The notes under the pieces were generated by a model. It was not told the origin of the DNA. It saw only the letters and a program-made list of their open reading frames with translations, and made no database searches. A stretch of DNA of 64,000 nucleotides. Origin: Roseateles depolymerans (lineage in GTDB: Bacteria > Pseudomonadota > Gammaproteobacteria > Burkholderiales > Burkholderiaceae_C). Location: positions 253,694-317,693 of the forward strand of contig NZ_QUMT01000002.1 of NCBI RefSeq assembly GCF_003387155.1, given 5' to 3'. Shown here piece by piece: positions 38,117 to 46,847 of this stretch (position 1 is the stretch's first letter; every line of letters begins with the position of its first letter). The position numbers and the translations under genes are program-made.

Positions 38117-40099
38117 TCAGGTCAAGCGCCGCTGCACTTTCGCGCCGAAGCGCGCCGGATCCAGCAAGTCCACCAAATCCGTTTCCAGCGGTAGTGGCTC
38201 TCCGGTGATCTGAGCCGCGATCAGCTCGCCGCACAGCGTGGCCCAGGTAATGCCGCGCGAAGCCAGGCCAGCGCAGATCAGCAGCCCCACATGGCGCGGC
38301 CAGAATCGCGCCTGCTCCGCGCGCTGCGTGGGCACGCTGGAGGGCAGGGCGCCGACGACCGGCAGGCGGTCGGGCAGCAGGCTGCGCCATCCCACCCGTC
38401 CTTGCAGCGGCATGTCGGCGCTGTCGGCGGCTTGTGCCGGCGTCCGTCCCCCCAGGCGCAGGCCGGGCAGCAACTGGCCCAGGCGCTGCAGGTTCTGGCG
38501 CTGGTCGCGCTCACGCAGGGCCGGGTCGGCGTCGCCAGCGTCTGCACTCGCGCCAAAGCACAGGTGGCCATCGGGCAGGGCGAGGGCATAACCCACACCG
38601 GCCACCGGCCGGGACGGCAGCGGGGCCGCAGTCCCCGGCGGCACGATGCTCAACTGTCCCCGCTGCGAGACCCAGGGCCAGGCCGGACCGGCCAGCCAGG
38701 GCGCCGCCAACGCTTCATTGGCCGTGCCGGCGGCCAGCACCACTGCATCCGCTTCCGCGATGACGCTGCCGTGGGCATCCAGCGCCCGCCAGGGGCCTGA
38801 CGACGTTCCGTCGCTGCCGGTGATCTGCTGGAGCGACGCCACCCGTGCCCGGGTCTTGGGCAGCGCCTGCGCCTGCGAGAGCCACAGCCGCACCAGTGCG
38901 CCCGGCGACACCGCACCGCCGCCCGGGAAGGCCCATGCCGGCTGGGACAGCGTCGCACCCGCCCACTGGGACGCCTCCTGCGCGGAGAGCGCCTGAACGT
39001 AGTCGGGCGGCAGTCCGGTGACCGCCAGCAGGTCCTGCATGGCGCTCAGGTTCGAGGCCTGCGCACCGTCGCGCTCGACCCTCAGCAGACCCCACTGCAG
39101 CCAGGGCAGCTCGTCACCGATGCGGCGGAGTTCCCGCTCGGTGGCCAGCGCCGCAGTCCGGTTGAAGCGGGCATGCGGGCCGTCGTCCGCATGCAGCGTG
39201 CCGTGGAACAGCCCGCCTGGATTGCCGGAGGCCTGCCCCGCAGGTCCGTCGCCGGCTTCCAGCACCGTGCAGGCCATGCCGCGACGCTGCAAGGCCCGCG
39301 CACAGGCCGCGCCCGCCAGCCCGGCGCCCACGACCAAGACATGCCGCGCATGCGGCGCCGAGGCCATCCGGCCGGGCGCCAGCGGCGGCCGGTGACGGGG
39401 CGCAAAGCGGGCCGCGGTCATTTCACGGCGCCGTGCAAAGCCGGGCTGCAGGCGGACCTCGAAACCCACCTCCGCCAGCCCGTCCAGCAGCCGACGCGCC
39501 AGGCACCAGGTCGCCAGGGTGGCGTCTGGCGCTGCCAGCCGGCTGATCTGCTTGTAGATCTCGGGCACCCAGAGATCGGGGTTCTTCGACGGCGCGAAAC
39601 CATCCAGGTAGAACGCATCGACCTGCGCCACCAGGGCGGGCAACCAGGCCTGCGCATCGCCCAGCGCCAGCATCAGCCGCACCTGGCCGCCGTCGAAGTC
39701 CAGCGTGTGCAGATTGGGTGTGAGGGGGGGCCAGGCGTCCAGCAGGGCCTGCACCAGCGCGGGCTCCGGCGACTGGGCCTGCGCCTGTGCCAGATCCTCG
39801 CGCCGCAGCGGGTGTTTTTCGAGGCTGATGAAGACGAGGTGCTCGCAGCGCTGCGGATCCGCCCGCCAGGCGGCCCAGGTGGCCAGGAAATTGGTGCCCA
39901 GGCCAAAACCGGTTTCCAGCACCACGAAGCGGGTGCGGCCGGCCCATCGGGCGGGCAACTGATTGCCGCCCAGGAACACATGGCGTGCCTGGCCGTAGGC
40001 GCCCGAGGGGGTGTGGTAGTAGTCGCCGTAGGCAGGCGAGAGGGGAGCGCTGGCGTCGGAGAAATCGACGACGGCGGGAATGATGGGCGCGGTCTTCAT
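38117..40099 (-). CDS. mnmC: Bifunctional tRNA mnm5s2U biosynthesis protein MnmC
   Basis: Completes the wobble modification mnm5(s2)U34: the C-terminal FAD oxidase removes the carboxymethyl group and the N-terminal methyltransferase methylates the amine. The 660-residue protein has DYYHTPSGAYGQARHVFLGG and VLETGFGLGTNFLATW (methyltransferase), DAFYLDGFAPSKNPDLW, then the FAD motif VLVVGAGLAGAACARALQRR near residue 250 and LLICAGLASRGITWA near the end. Both halves are intact. An 11-base repeat array lies just upstream. Confidence 0.95.
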   Translation of the reverse strand: MKTAPIIPAVVDFSDASAPLSPAYGDYYHTPSGAYGQARHVFLGGNQLPARWAGRTRFVVLETGFGLGTNFLATWAAWRADPQRCEHLVFISLEKHPLRREDLAQAQAQSPEPALVQALLDAWPPLTPNLHTLDFDGGQVRLMLALGDAQAWLPALVAQVDAFYLDGFAPSKNPDLWVPEIYKQISRLAAPDATLATWCLARRLLDGLAEVGFEVRLQPGFARRREMTAARFAPRHRPPLAPGRMASAPHARHVLVVGAGLAGAACARALQRRGMACTVLEAGDGPAGQASGNPGGLFHGTLHADDGPHARFNRTAALATERELRRIGDELPWLQWGLLRVERDGAQASNLSAMQDLLAVTGLPPDYVQALSAQEASQWAGATLSQPAWAFPGGGAVSPGALVRLWLSQAQALPKTRARVASLQQITGSDGTSSGPWRALDAHGSVIAEADAVVLAAGTANEALAAPWLAGPAWPWVSQRGQLSIVPPGTAAPLPSRPVAGVGYALALPDGHLCFGASADAGDADPALRERDQRQNLQRLGQLLPGLRLGGRTPAQAADSADMPLQGRVGWRSLLPDRLPVVGALPSSVPTQRAEQARFWPRHVGLLICAGLASRGITWATLCGELIAAQITGEPLPLETDLVDLLDPARFGAKVQRRLT

Positions 40100-40140
40100 G
40101 GCGAGGCCCGAAGTATGCCGCGCCTGGGGGCGACCGCTGA

Positions 40141-40229
40141 GCGTTCAACGGCAGCTCAACCGGCGCTCAACGGGCGCTCAATGCGCGCTCAACGGGCGCT
40201 CAATGCGCGCTCAACCGGCGCTCAATGGG
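40141..40229. repeat. Array of about seven 11-base GC-rich repeats
   Basis: Units of the form GGGCGCTCAAT and GCGCGCTCAAC alternate, with two slightly different end units. The alternation makes a 22-base higher-order unit present twice. The array fills the space just upstream of mnmC and downstream of the helicase gene; the remaining 100 bases of the gap show nothing else. Confidence 0.8.
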
Positions 40230-40328
40230 CTGCAGGCGCCTTGGCCCTTGCCGGTCGAAGCCGGCCCCTGTGGGCCCATGTGGTCCGATGCAGGCCGTCA
40301 TGCGGCGGCCTGCACGATCCTCGTGGGA

Positions 40329-41978
40329 TCAGCCCTGCGACTTCGGACGCGTCAGCGCGCCGCCGGAGGAGCGGCCGCCATTGCCACCGCCACCACCGTT
40401 GCCGCCACCGGCCGGACGACGGTCGCCCTGGCGGGCAGCGCCCTGGCCTTGATGAGCCGGACGCGGCTGGCCCTGAGCCGCACCAGCGCGGCCAGCGCCA
40501 CCGCCCGCGCCGCCAGCACCGCCGTGACCCTGGCCACGACCGCCCTGGCCACCCTGGGCGCCAGAGCGACCTTGCGACTGGCCCTGCGCCGGACGACCGC
40601 CCGAGCCCGCCGGACGGCCTTGACCGCCCGAGCCTGCACGCGCACCGTCACGGCCACCCTCGCGACCGCCGTCACGACCGCCCTCGCGGTGCCCGTCACG
40701 GCCACCACCGCCACCACCTCCACGGCGCTGGCCACCGCCACCGCCACCGGAAGGACGTGCCGACCCGCCCGAGCGGCCCAGCCCGCCATTGAGCACCATG
40801 CGGCCCATGACGATCGGTTCCGGCTTGGCATTGGGATCGGGCTCGAAGCCCGGCACCACCTCACGCGGAATCTCACGCTTGATCAGCTTCTGGATGTCGC
40901 GCAGGAAGCCTTCCTCGTCGATGCACACCAGCGAGATCGCCTCGCCCTGCGCGCCAGCGCGACCGGTACGGCCGATGCGGTGCACATAGTCTTCCGACAC
41001 ATTCGGCAGCTCGTAGTTCACCACGTGCGGCAGCTGGTCGATGTCGATGCCGCGGGCCGCGATGTCGGTGGCCACCAGCACCTGCAGGTCGCCGCTCTTG
41101 AACTCGGCCAGCGCCTTGGTGCGCGCACCCTGGCTCTTGTTGCCGTGGATGGCCATGGCCGTGATGCCCTGCTTGTCCAGGTATTCGGCCAGGCGGTTGG
41201 CGCCATGTTTCATGCGGGTGAACACCAGCACCTGATGCCAGTCATGCTGACGGATCAGATGGGCCAGCAGTTCCTTTTTCTTGTCGCGGTCCACCGGGTG
41301 GATCTTCTGCGCGATGGTGTCGGCCGTGGCATTGCGGCGCGCCACTTCGATCAGGCCCGGCTTGTCCAGCAGGCGGTCGGCCAGGGCCTTGATCTCGTCG
41401 CTGAAGGTGGCCGAGAACAGCAGGCTCTGCTTCTTCTGCGGCAGCAGGGCCAGCACCTTCTTGATGTCATGGATGAAGCCCATGTCCAGCATGCGGTCGG
41501 CTTCGTCCAGCACCAGGATCTCGACGTGGGACAGGTCCAGCGTGCCCTGCTGCGCATGGTCCAGCAGACGGCCCGGGGTGGCCACGAGGATGTCCACGCC
41601 CTTGCGCAGCTTGTCGATCTGCGGCTGCATGCCGACGCCGCCGAACATGACCATGCTGGTCAGGGGCAGGTACTTGCCGTAGGTGCGCACGCTTTCTTCC
41701 ACCTGCGCCGCGAGTTCACGGGTGGGGGTGAGCACCAGCGCGCGCACGGCCAGGCGGCCGCGGCCATCACGCACCGGCTTGCCGGTGGACAGGCGCTGAA
41801 GCAGGGGGAGGGTGAAACCGGCGGTCTTGCCGGTGCCGGTCTGGGCGCCGGCCATCAGGTCGCCGCCGCTGAGCACGGCCGGAATGGCCTGGCTCTGGAT
41901 GGGGGTGGGAGAGGAGTAACCGACTTCGGCAATGGCGCGAAGCAGGGGCTGGGAGAGTCCCAGTGCATCAAAACTCAT
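40329..41978 (-). CDS. DEAD-box RNA helicase, RhlE-like
   Basis: ATP-dependent RNA helicase of 549 residues, RhlE subgroup. The Q motif is [12 protein letters not shown], motif I AQTGTGKT, Ia [11 protein letters not shown], motif II DEAD, motif III SAT, and motif [12 protein letters not shown]. Helicase domains end near residue 375. The remaining 170 residues are a Gly/Arg/Gln-rich tail with RGG-like repeats ([18 protein letters not shown]), typical of RNA-binding extensions. The ATG at 41978 starts [13 protein letters not shown]; the longer upstream frame is not coding. It probably acts in ribosome assembly or RNA decay. Confidence 0.94.
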   Translation of the reverse strand: MSFDALGLSQPLLRAIAEVGYSSPTPIQSQAIPAVLSGGDLMAGAQTGTGKTAGFTLPLLQRLSTGKPVRDGRGRLAVRALVLTPTRELAAQVEESVRTYGKYLPLTSMVMFGGVGMQPQIDKLRKGVDILVATPGRLLDHAQQGTLDLSHVEILVLDEADRMLDMGFIHDIKKVLALLPQKKQSLLFSATFSDEIKALADRLLDKPGLIEVARRNATADTIAQKIHPVDRDKKKELLAHLIRQHDWHQVLVFTRMKHGANRLAEYLDKQGITAMAIHGNKSQGARTKALAEFKSGDLQVLVATDIAARGIDIDQLPHVVNYELPNVSEDYVHRIGRTGRAGAQGEAISLVCIDEEGFLRDIQKLIKREIPREVVPGFEPDPNAKPEPIVMGRMVLNGGLGRSGGSARPSGGGGGGQRRGGGGGGGRDGHREGGRDGGREGGRDGARAGSGGQGRPAGSGGRPAQGQSQGRSGAQGGQGGRGQGHGGAGGAGGGAGRAGAAQGQPRPAHQGQGAARQGDRRPAGGGNGGGGGNGGRSSGGALTRPKSQG

Positions 41979-42461
41979 AAGGCTGCTTTGTTGTGGTGCC
42001 CACCCGGGGTTGCCGTGCGGGACTTGTGCAGCACACCGTCCGGTGAGGAGGTGCCAGTCTTCGGCTGCTGTGGAGAGGGCTGTGAAGAGAGGTCTGGGCA
42101 GCTTCCGCCAATCAGGGCAGGCCGGCCATGGACAAGCACTCAAAACATCGGGCCGCGGCAAGACTGTGGCCGAGGCGTTGCTGGGCATTGTATCTGAGGC
42201 GAATGTCCCCTCCGGGGGAAGGCTGCTGCGCGAAAGCGGTGTGCGAGCAGCGACGAAACCCGGGTGCGGCGCCCTTCAAAAAGGCTGCCATTCGCCCGAA
42301 ATCATCAGCGTGGAGGGGCCGATCATGTCGGTGGACGCAACCGTGTATCACGCTCGTAAAGCGAGGGTAAAAAGCACTGTGAGACCGGTTCAGTTCCGCC
42401 TTCAAAAACAATTCTGTCGGCATAGTCTCGGGCGCAGTCACCACTTGTTTCATGCCCGACG
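41979..42461. other. 483-base gap between helicase and response-regulator genes
   Basis: No gene is supported. The divergent promoters of the helicase (minus) and the response regulator (plus) must lie here. A minus-strand open frame at 42112-42453 has no family-like sequence, poor composition and no ribosome-binding site. The short GC palindrome CCCCTCCGGGG at about 42208 is the only structure seen. Confidence 0.5.
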
Positions 42462-43169
42462 ATGAGCTCTCCCTTCCCCGATCCCGCCATCGGCACCCAT
42501 CTGCTGCTGTTGGACCCGGACCCTCACGCGCGGCTGCGCTGTGCCGCGTTGCTCAGGGCGTGGGGATATCGCGTCACCGACAGCAGCGAACCCGCACTGC
42601 TGGACCGTATTCCGCTGCTGCCGGTGGACCTGTGCCTGCTGGACCCCAGCGATGCGCGGGAGGCCGGATGGTCGGCGCTGAACCGCTTGCGTCAGCGCTC
42701 GCGCCTGCCGGTGATCGTGCTGCTGCAGCACGACAGCACGCTGGAGCGGGTGCTGGCGCTGGAGCGGGGCGCGGATGCGGTGGTGCCCAAGGACGGTGAG
42801 CCGAGGGAGCTGCAGGCCCGCATCAAGGCGCTGCTGCGCCCGCGCGAGGGGGATGCGGCGGAAGTGCTGATGTTCGGCCGCTTCAAGCTGGAGCCGATGA
42901 CCCGCCGCCTGTCCGGTCCCGGCGGTTTCTGCGTGGTGCTGTCCCAGAGCGAATACAAGCTGCTGCGGGCCTTCCTGGAGCGCCCGCACAGCGTGTTGCA
43001 GCGACAGGAACTGCTGCACCTGGCGCGCGGGGATGGGGTGACGGCGCTGGAGCGCAGCGTGGACCTGATGGTCTCCCGCCTGCGCCAGAAGCTCAATGAC
43101 GATCCCAGCTCCCCGCTGATCCGCACGGTGCGCGGCGTCGGATACTTGTTCGATCCGCCGCTGCGCTGA
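42462..43169 (+). CDS. OmpR-type response regulator
   Basis: Two-domain regulator of 235 residues. The receiver domain (1-115) has the acidic pair in LLLLDPDPHARLR, the expected phospho-acceptor Asp in DLCLLDPSD and the conserved lysine in AVVPKDGEPREL, though the fold is shortened and divergent. The C-terminal winged helix (about 130-232) shows LSQSEYKLLRAFLERP, ERSVDLMVSRLRQKL and IRTVRGVGYLF. No histidine kinase gene is next to it, so it is an orphan within this window. It converges on the radical SAM gene with a 24-base gap. Confidence 0.9.
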   Translation: MSSPFPDPAIGTHLLLLDPDPHARLRCAALLRAWGYRVTDSSEPALLDRIPLLPVDLCLLDPSDAREAGWSALNRLRQRSRLPVIVLLQHDSTLERVLALERGADAVVPKDGEPRELQARIKALLRPREGDAAEVLMFGRFKLEPMTRRLSGPGGFCVVLSQSEYKLLRAFLERPHSVLQRQELLHLARGDGVTALERSVDLMVSRLRQKLNDDPSSPLIRTVRGVGYLFDPPLR

Positions 43170-43193
43170 TCCTTGCAAGGCTGGGGCAGCCCA

Positions 43194-45110
43194 TCACCCG
43201 TTCAATGCCCGCTCGATGAAGTCCCGCGCCACCTTCGGCTTGGGCACCCGCACGCTGAACCAGCGCCGCACGTCCTGCTCCAGGCCGATGCCGTGCATGA
43301 AGTTGTAGAGCGCCTTCTTCAGCGCGTCGCCCATGGCGTCGTGGTCCGTCCCGGTCGGGTCCACGAAACCGACGTCGTTCTTGGCGAAGGGGGAGGGCGG
43401 CAGCGGCAGCAGCTCCACGCCGAAGGCCTCCGGGTTCTTGCCCACCGGGGAATGCACCGTGCAGGCAAAGCGGTGGAAAAACCCGCTTTGGATGCAGCCG
43501 TTCTCGAACAGCTGACGCACGTATTCCAGCGCATCCACCGTGTCCTGCACCGTCTGCGTCGGGAAGCCGTACATCAGGTAGGCATGCACCAGGATGCCGG
43601 ATTCGGTGAAGGCCCGGGTCACGCGCGCCACCTGCTCGACCGACACGCCCTTTTGCATCAGCTTGAGCAGACGGTCCGACGCCACCTCCAGTCCGCCACT
43701 GATGGCGATGCAGCCGCTGTCCGCCAGCAACTGGCACAGCTCGGGCGTGAACGTCTTCTCAAAACGCACATTGCCCCACCAGCTGATGGAGACGCCGCGA
43801 TCGATCAGCTCCTGCGCCAGTGCCCGCAGCACCTTGGGCGGCGCGGCCTCATCCACGAAGTGGAAACCGGTCTGGCCGGTCTCCTGCACGATGGCCTCGA
43901 TGCGGTCGACCAGCGTCTTGGCGGAAGCGGCCTCGTAGCGGGAGATGTAGTCCAGCGTGATGTCGCAGAAGCTGCACTTCTTCCAGTAGCAGCCGTGGGC
44001 CACGGTCAGCTTGTTCCAGCGACCGTCGCTCCAGAGCCGGTTCATCGGATTGAGCATGTCCAGCAGGGAAAGGTAGCTGCCCAGCGGCAGTCCGTCCCAG
44101 GTGGGGGTGCCCACGTCCTCGAAGGGCACGTCGGGTTCGGCGAAGTTGATGTAGCGGACGACTGATGTCGCGTCCGCGTCCAGCTCACGCACGAACGTCC
44201 GCACCAGCCGTTTGGGTCCGCGCTTGCCGGCCAGATGCTCCAGCAGCGCCAGCAGCGGACGCTCGCCGGCGTCCAGCGTCACGTAATCGACGTAGTCAAA
44301 CAGCCGTGTCTCCGTCAGTTCCCGCAGCTCGGTATTGACGAAGCCGCCGCCCAGCACCACCGGCAGGCCCGGCCGCACGCGCTTGATCGTCTGGCCGATG
44401 CGCAGCGCGGCATACACGGCGCCCGGGAAGGGCACGGACAGCAGCACCACATCGGGCTGCTCTTCGTCCAGCGCCTGCAGCGTCAGTTGCTCCAGCAACT
44501 GGTCCACCAGATTCGGCGGCGCTTGCAGCGCCTCATGCAGCGGATCAAAGGTCGGCTGGCTGGTGGCCAGTTGCTCGGCGTAGCGCACGAATTCAAAGCG
44601 GGCATCCACCGACTCTCGCAGCACGTCCGCCAGGTCATTCAGATACAGCGTGGCCAGATGCCGCGCCCGGTCCTGCAACCCCAGGGCGCCAAAGGCCCAG
44701 GCCAGCGGATCTTCGCCCTCTTCGGACACATAGACGTCCAGCGACTGGAAGCGGGCCCCCTCGGGCAGGAACCCCCGCGTGTTGATGCGGTGGGCCAGCG
44801 TCGTGTCGCGCCCCTGCAAGAAGGCGATGGTCGCGGCAATCGTGGAAAAGTACCGGTCGAAGTGTTCGACGAAGTGGGTGGAGGCCGGCCCGCGGTCCTG
44901 CGCCGGGAGGGCCTGCACGGCCTGAAGGATCTGCTGCAGCCCGTCCCGCGAGAACAGCCGCAGCACCAGCGCCAGCGCCAGGTCCCGCTGGTGGGCGGTC
45001 AGCCCGCGTGAGCGCAGGAAGCCCGTCAGGTAGGCGGTGGAGGGGTAGGGCGTGTTGAGCTGCGTCATCGGAGGGATGAGCGACAGCACGCGGAGCGACG
45101 AAACAGACAT
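43194..45110 (-). CDS. B12-binding-domain radical SAM protein
   Basis: A 638-residue predicted cobalamin-dependent radical SAM enzyme. The N-terminus has the B12-domain-like strand VLSLIPPMTQLNTPYPSTAY and the helix-rich region of this family, and VVLLSVPFPGAVYAALRIGQ with VVLGGGFVNTEL completes the Rossmann-like fold. The radical SAM centre is HGCYWKKCSFCD, a C-x4-C-x2-C spacing found in some B12-linked members rather than the common C-x3-C-x2-C. GGLEVASDRLLKLMQKGV and HAYLMYGFPTQT belong to the barrel. The ATG at 45110 is chosen; nine extra residues upstream are possible. Product unknown; no peptide, bacteriochlorophyll or phosphonate partner genes are nearby. Confidence 0.88.
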   Translation of the reverse strand: MSVSSLRVLSLIPPMTQLNTPYPSTAYLTGFLRSRGLTAHQRDLALALVLRLFSRDGLQQILQAVQALPAQDRGPASTHFVEHFDRYFSTIAATIAFLQGRDTTLAHRINTRGFLPEGARFQSLDVYVSEEGEDPLAWAFGALGLQDRARHLATLYLNDLADVLRESVDARFEFVRYAEQLATSQPTFDPLHEALQAPPNLVDQLLEQLTLQALDEEQPDVVLLSVPFPGAVYAALRIGQTIKRVRPGLPVVLGGGFVNTELRELTETRLFDYVDYVTLDAGERPLLALLEHLAGKRGPKRLVRTFVRELDADATSVVRYINFAEPDVPFEDVGTPTWDGLPLGSYLSLLDMLNPMNRLWSDGRWNKLTVAHGCYWKKCSFCDITLDYISRYEAASAKTLVDRIEAIVQETGQTGFHFVDEAAPPKVLRALAQELIDRGVSISWWGNVRFEKTFTPELCQLLADSGCIAISGGLEVASDRLLKLMQKGVSVEQVARVTRAFTESGILVHAYLMYGFPTQTVQDTVDALEYVRQLFENGCIQSGFFHRFACTVHSPVGKNPEAFGVELLPLPPSPFAKNDVGFVDPTGTDHDAMGDALKKALYNFMHGIGLEQDVRRWFSVRVPKPKVARDFIERALNG

Positions 45111-45127
45111 GCAGCAACTGTAGAAGC

Positions 45128-45158
45128 AAAAAAACAAACCCGGCCAGAGCCGGGTTTG
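45128..45158 (-). terminator. Intrinsic terminator of the HU-like gene
   Basis: On the minus strand CAAACCCGGC, loop TCTG, GCCGGGTTTG then TTTTTTT. The ten-base stem with a long T run lies 46 bases after the HU-like gene. Confidence 0.95.
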
Positions 45159-45203
45159 CGGGAAGGCCCACGAAGGGCCTTCAGCAGACGAATGCTGCCG
45201 GAA

Positions 45204-45551
45204 TTACTTCTTGGCGGCCTTCTTGGCGGGCTTGGCAGCCGCAGCCGGCTTGGCAGCAGCCTTGCGGGCAGCAGCCTTCGGGTCCACAGCAGCCTTGAAG
45301 CCAGCGCCCGGGGTGAACTTGGGCAGCTTGGCGGCAGCGATCTTGATCTTGTCGCCGGTGCTGGGGTTCACGCCGGTGCGAGCGGCACGAGCGTGCTGCT
45401 TGAAGGAGCCGAAGCCCGGGATGGACACTTGGCCACCCTTCTTCACCGTAGTGACCACGGCGTCCAGCAGCGTTTCCAGGATGCGGCCAGCTTCGGCCTT
45501 GGTCAGTTCGTGCTTGGAAGCCAGGTGTTCGATCAGTTCGGTCTTGTTCAT
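45204..45551 (-). CDS. HU-family DNA-binding protein with Lys/Ala tail
   Basis: Nucleoid protein of 115 residues. Residues 1-90 are a normal HU fold: MNKTELIEHLASKHELTKAE, GGQVSIPGFGSFK and the DNA-binding arm RAARTGVNPSTGDKI. The last 25 residues (AAARKAAAKPAAAAKPAKKA and on) form a histone-H1-like basic tail, as seen in several Burkholderiales HU proteins. An ATG six codons upstream exists but lacks family support. The gene is single and ends in a very strong terminator. Confidence 0.93.
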   Translation of the reverse strand: MNKTELIEHLASKHELTKAEAGRILETLLDAVVTTVKKGGQVSIPGFGSFKQHARAARTGVNPSTGDKIKIAAAKLPKFTPGAGFKAAVDPKAAARKAAAKPAAAAKPAKKAAKK

Positions 45552-45648
45552 TCGATTGGACTCTTGCAAGTTAAGCCCGACGTAGCGCCGGACGCCGCGT
45601 ATTGTGCAAGAGAAATCACCCGTGCGACTGCGGGTTGCCCCGCAAAAT

Positions 45649-45668
45649 CACGATGAAGCCACGATGAA
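45649..45668. promoter_or_regulatory. Tandem CACGATGAA direct repeat upstream of the HU-like gene
   Basis: CACGATGAA at 45649-45657 and again at 45660-45668, an 11-base period that places both on one DNA face. It lies about 100 bases upstream of the HU-like start and about 100 bases past the end of the LuxR-type gene. Possible regulator site; nothing else is visible in the 218-base gap. Confidence 0.3.
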
Positions 45669-45769
45669 ATCGCACATCCAGGGCCAGGTCTTGAGGAATA
45701 CCCCTGTTGATCGGGGTCTGCGACGATTCGTCAGCGACTGAAACCGTCCCTTGCAAACCACGCCGGAAC

Positions 45770-46321
45770 TCACACCAGCAGCCGGTGCACCAGGTCCGGC
45801 GTGCTGGCCGCGCCATACTTCTTCATCAAGCGTGCCCGGTACACATCCACCGTGCGCGGGCTCACGCCCAGCTTGCGGCCGATCAACTTGCTGGTCAGGC
45901 CCTCGATCAGCAGCGCGGCAATCTCCCGCTCGCGCGGCGTCAGCTCGGCCTTGAGCTGGCGACGCGCCGACAGGTCCTCGAAACTCCAGATGCCGCTGGC
46001 ATGCGGCTGCGCCGGGTCCAGCGCCCGGCCGGACACATGGCACCAGAACAGCTCACCGGCGCGGGGCCCACCCACCCGCTTCATCACCCGCTCATCGGCG
46101 TAATAGCCGTTGGCATCCAGGCTGGCGAGGATGCGCTCACCGGTCCGCTCGAATTCCACCGGGCTCGGATAGAGCAGGGCAAAGCTGTGGCCGATGAGCT
46201 GGTCACGTTCGGCGCCGAAGATGGCCAGCAGTTGCCGGTTGCAATCACGGATCAGGCGGTTTTCGGAGATCACCAGGCCAATCGGGGCCTGGTCAAAGGC
46301 AGTGCGGTAGTCCAGCGGCAT
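45770..46321 (-). CDS. PAS-LuxR transcriptional regulator
   Basis: A 183-residue regulator. The N-terminal PAS domain (about 5-120) opens DYRTAFDQAPIGLVISEN and includes LIRDCNRQLLAIFGAERDQL and GELFWCHVSGRALD. The C-terminal LuxR-type helix-turn-helix is LTPREREIAALLIEGLTSK then LIGRKLGVSPRTVDVYRARL. It follows the thioesterase gene by two bases and is probably co-transcribed with it, divergent from scoAB, so control of ketone-body or acetoacetate metabolism is a plausible role. The ligand is unknown. Confidence 0.9.
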   Translation of the reverse strand: MPLDYRTAFDQAPIGLVISENRLIRDCNRQLLAIFGAERDQLIGHSFALLYPSPVEFERTGERILASLDANGYYADERVMKRVGGPRAGELFWCHVSGRALDPAQPHASGIWSFEDLSARRQLKAELTPREREIAALLIEGLTSKLIGRKLGVSPRTVDVYRARLMKKYGAASTPDLVHRLLV

Positions 46322-46323
46322 GC

Positions 46324-46737
46324 TCAGGTCTGAAGCAGGGCATAGGTGGTGGTGGCCTGGACGGCCAGACGGTCCTGGTCGTCCAGCAGGTCGATCTGGC
46401 CAAAGGCCAGTTGGCGGCCGCGTCGCAGCAGCCGGGCGTCGATGCGCAGCTCGGTGCCGGAGACGGGACGCAGGAAGGTGGTTTGCAATTGCACGGTGGT
46501 CATGGGCTGGAAGTCCCCCAGCTCGCTGATCATCAGCAGCACCATGGCCGTGTCGGCCGCCGCCATGCTGGCCTGGCCGCAGAGCACGCCGCCCACATGG
46601 ATCAGGTCCGGGGTCAGCGGCATGATCAGCCGCAGGCGGCCCGCATCCACATGGACGGGCCGGATCTGCAGTGAGAGGATCCAGGGCGCGAAGATGCGGG
46701 GCATCTGCTGCTGCAGGACATCCAGGCTGATGGGCAT
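46324..46737 (-). CDS. PaaI-type hotdog-fold thioesterase
   Basis: A 137-residue hotdog protein. LIMPLTPDLIHVGGVLCGQA followed by SMAAADTAMVLLMISELG carries the central helix and the DLIHVGG loop of acyl-CoA thioesterases, and TVQLQTTFLRPVSGTELRI is the following strand. Family members hydrolyse acyl-CoA esters such as phenylacetyl-CoA or medium-chain acyl-CoA. It is first in a two-gene operon with the PAS-LuxR regulator and diverges from scoAB. Its substrate is not fixed by sequence. Confidence 0.87.
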   Translation of the reverse strand: MPISLDVLQQQMPRIFAPWILSLQIRPVHVDAGRLRLIMPLTPDLIHVGGVLCGQASMAAADTAMVLLMISELGDFQPMTTVQLQTTFLRPVSGTELRIDARLLRRGRQLAFGQIDLLDDQDRLAVQATTTYALLQT

Positions 46738-46779
46738 CGGGTCCTCGCGAAGGGCTGGGAAGAGGGAGCTTAGTTAATT

Positions 46780-46810
46780 CTACGTACCCGCTACTTAAGC
46801 GCTTACGTAG
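46780..46810. promoter_or_regulatory. Nested palindromes in the scoAB/thioesterase divergent gap
   Basis: CTACGTA (46780-46786) and TACGTAG (46804-46810) form a perfect seven-base inverted repeat; between them TAAGCGCTTA (46796-46805) is itself a ten-base palindrome overlapping the right arm by two bases. The array is central in the 110-base gap and AT-richer than its surroundings. It is a good candidate operator for the neighbouring PAS-LuxR regulator or another factor. Confidence 0.55.
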
Positions 46811-46847
46811 TACGCTTTTTCACAGGTGGAGCCACCAGGAGACATTG

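Noticed and set aside
40080-42197. 705-codon plus-strand open frame opposite the RhlE-like helicase
   Set aside because: Its Thr/Ala-rich run is the antisense of the Gly/Arg tail repeats; all helicase motifs are on the minus strand.
42112-42453. 113-codon minus-strand frame in the helicase/regulator gap
   Set aside because: No ribosome-binding site, no family-like blocks, and it occupies the region where divergent promoters must lie.
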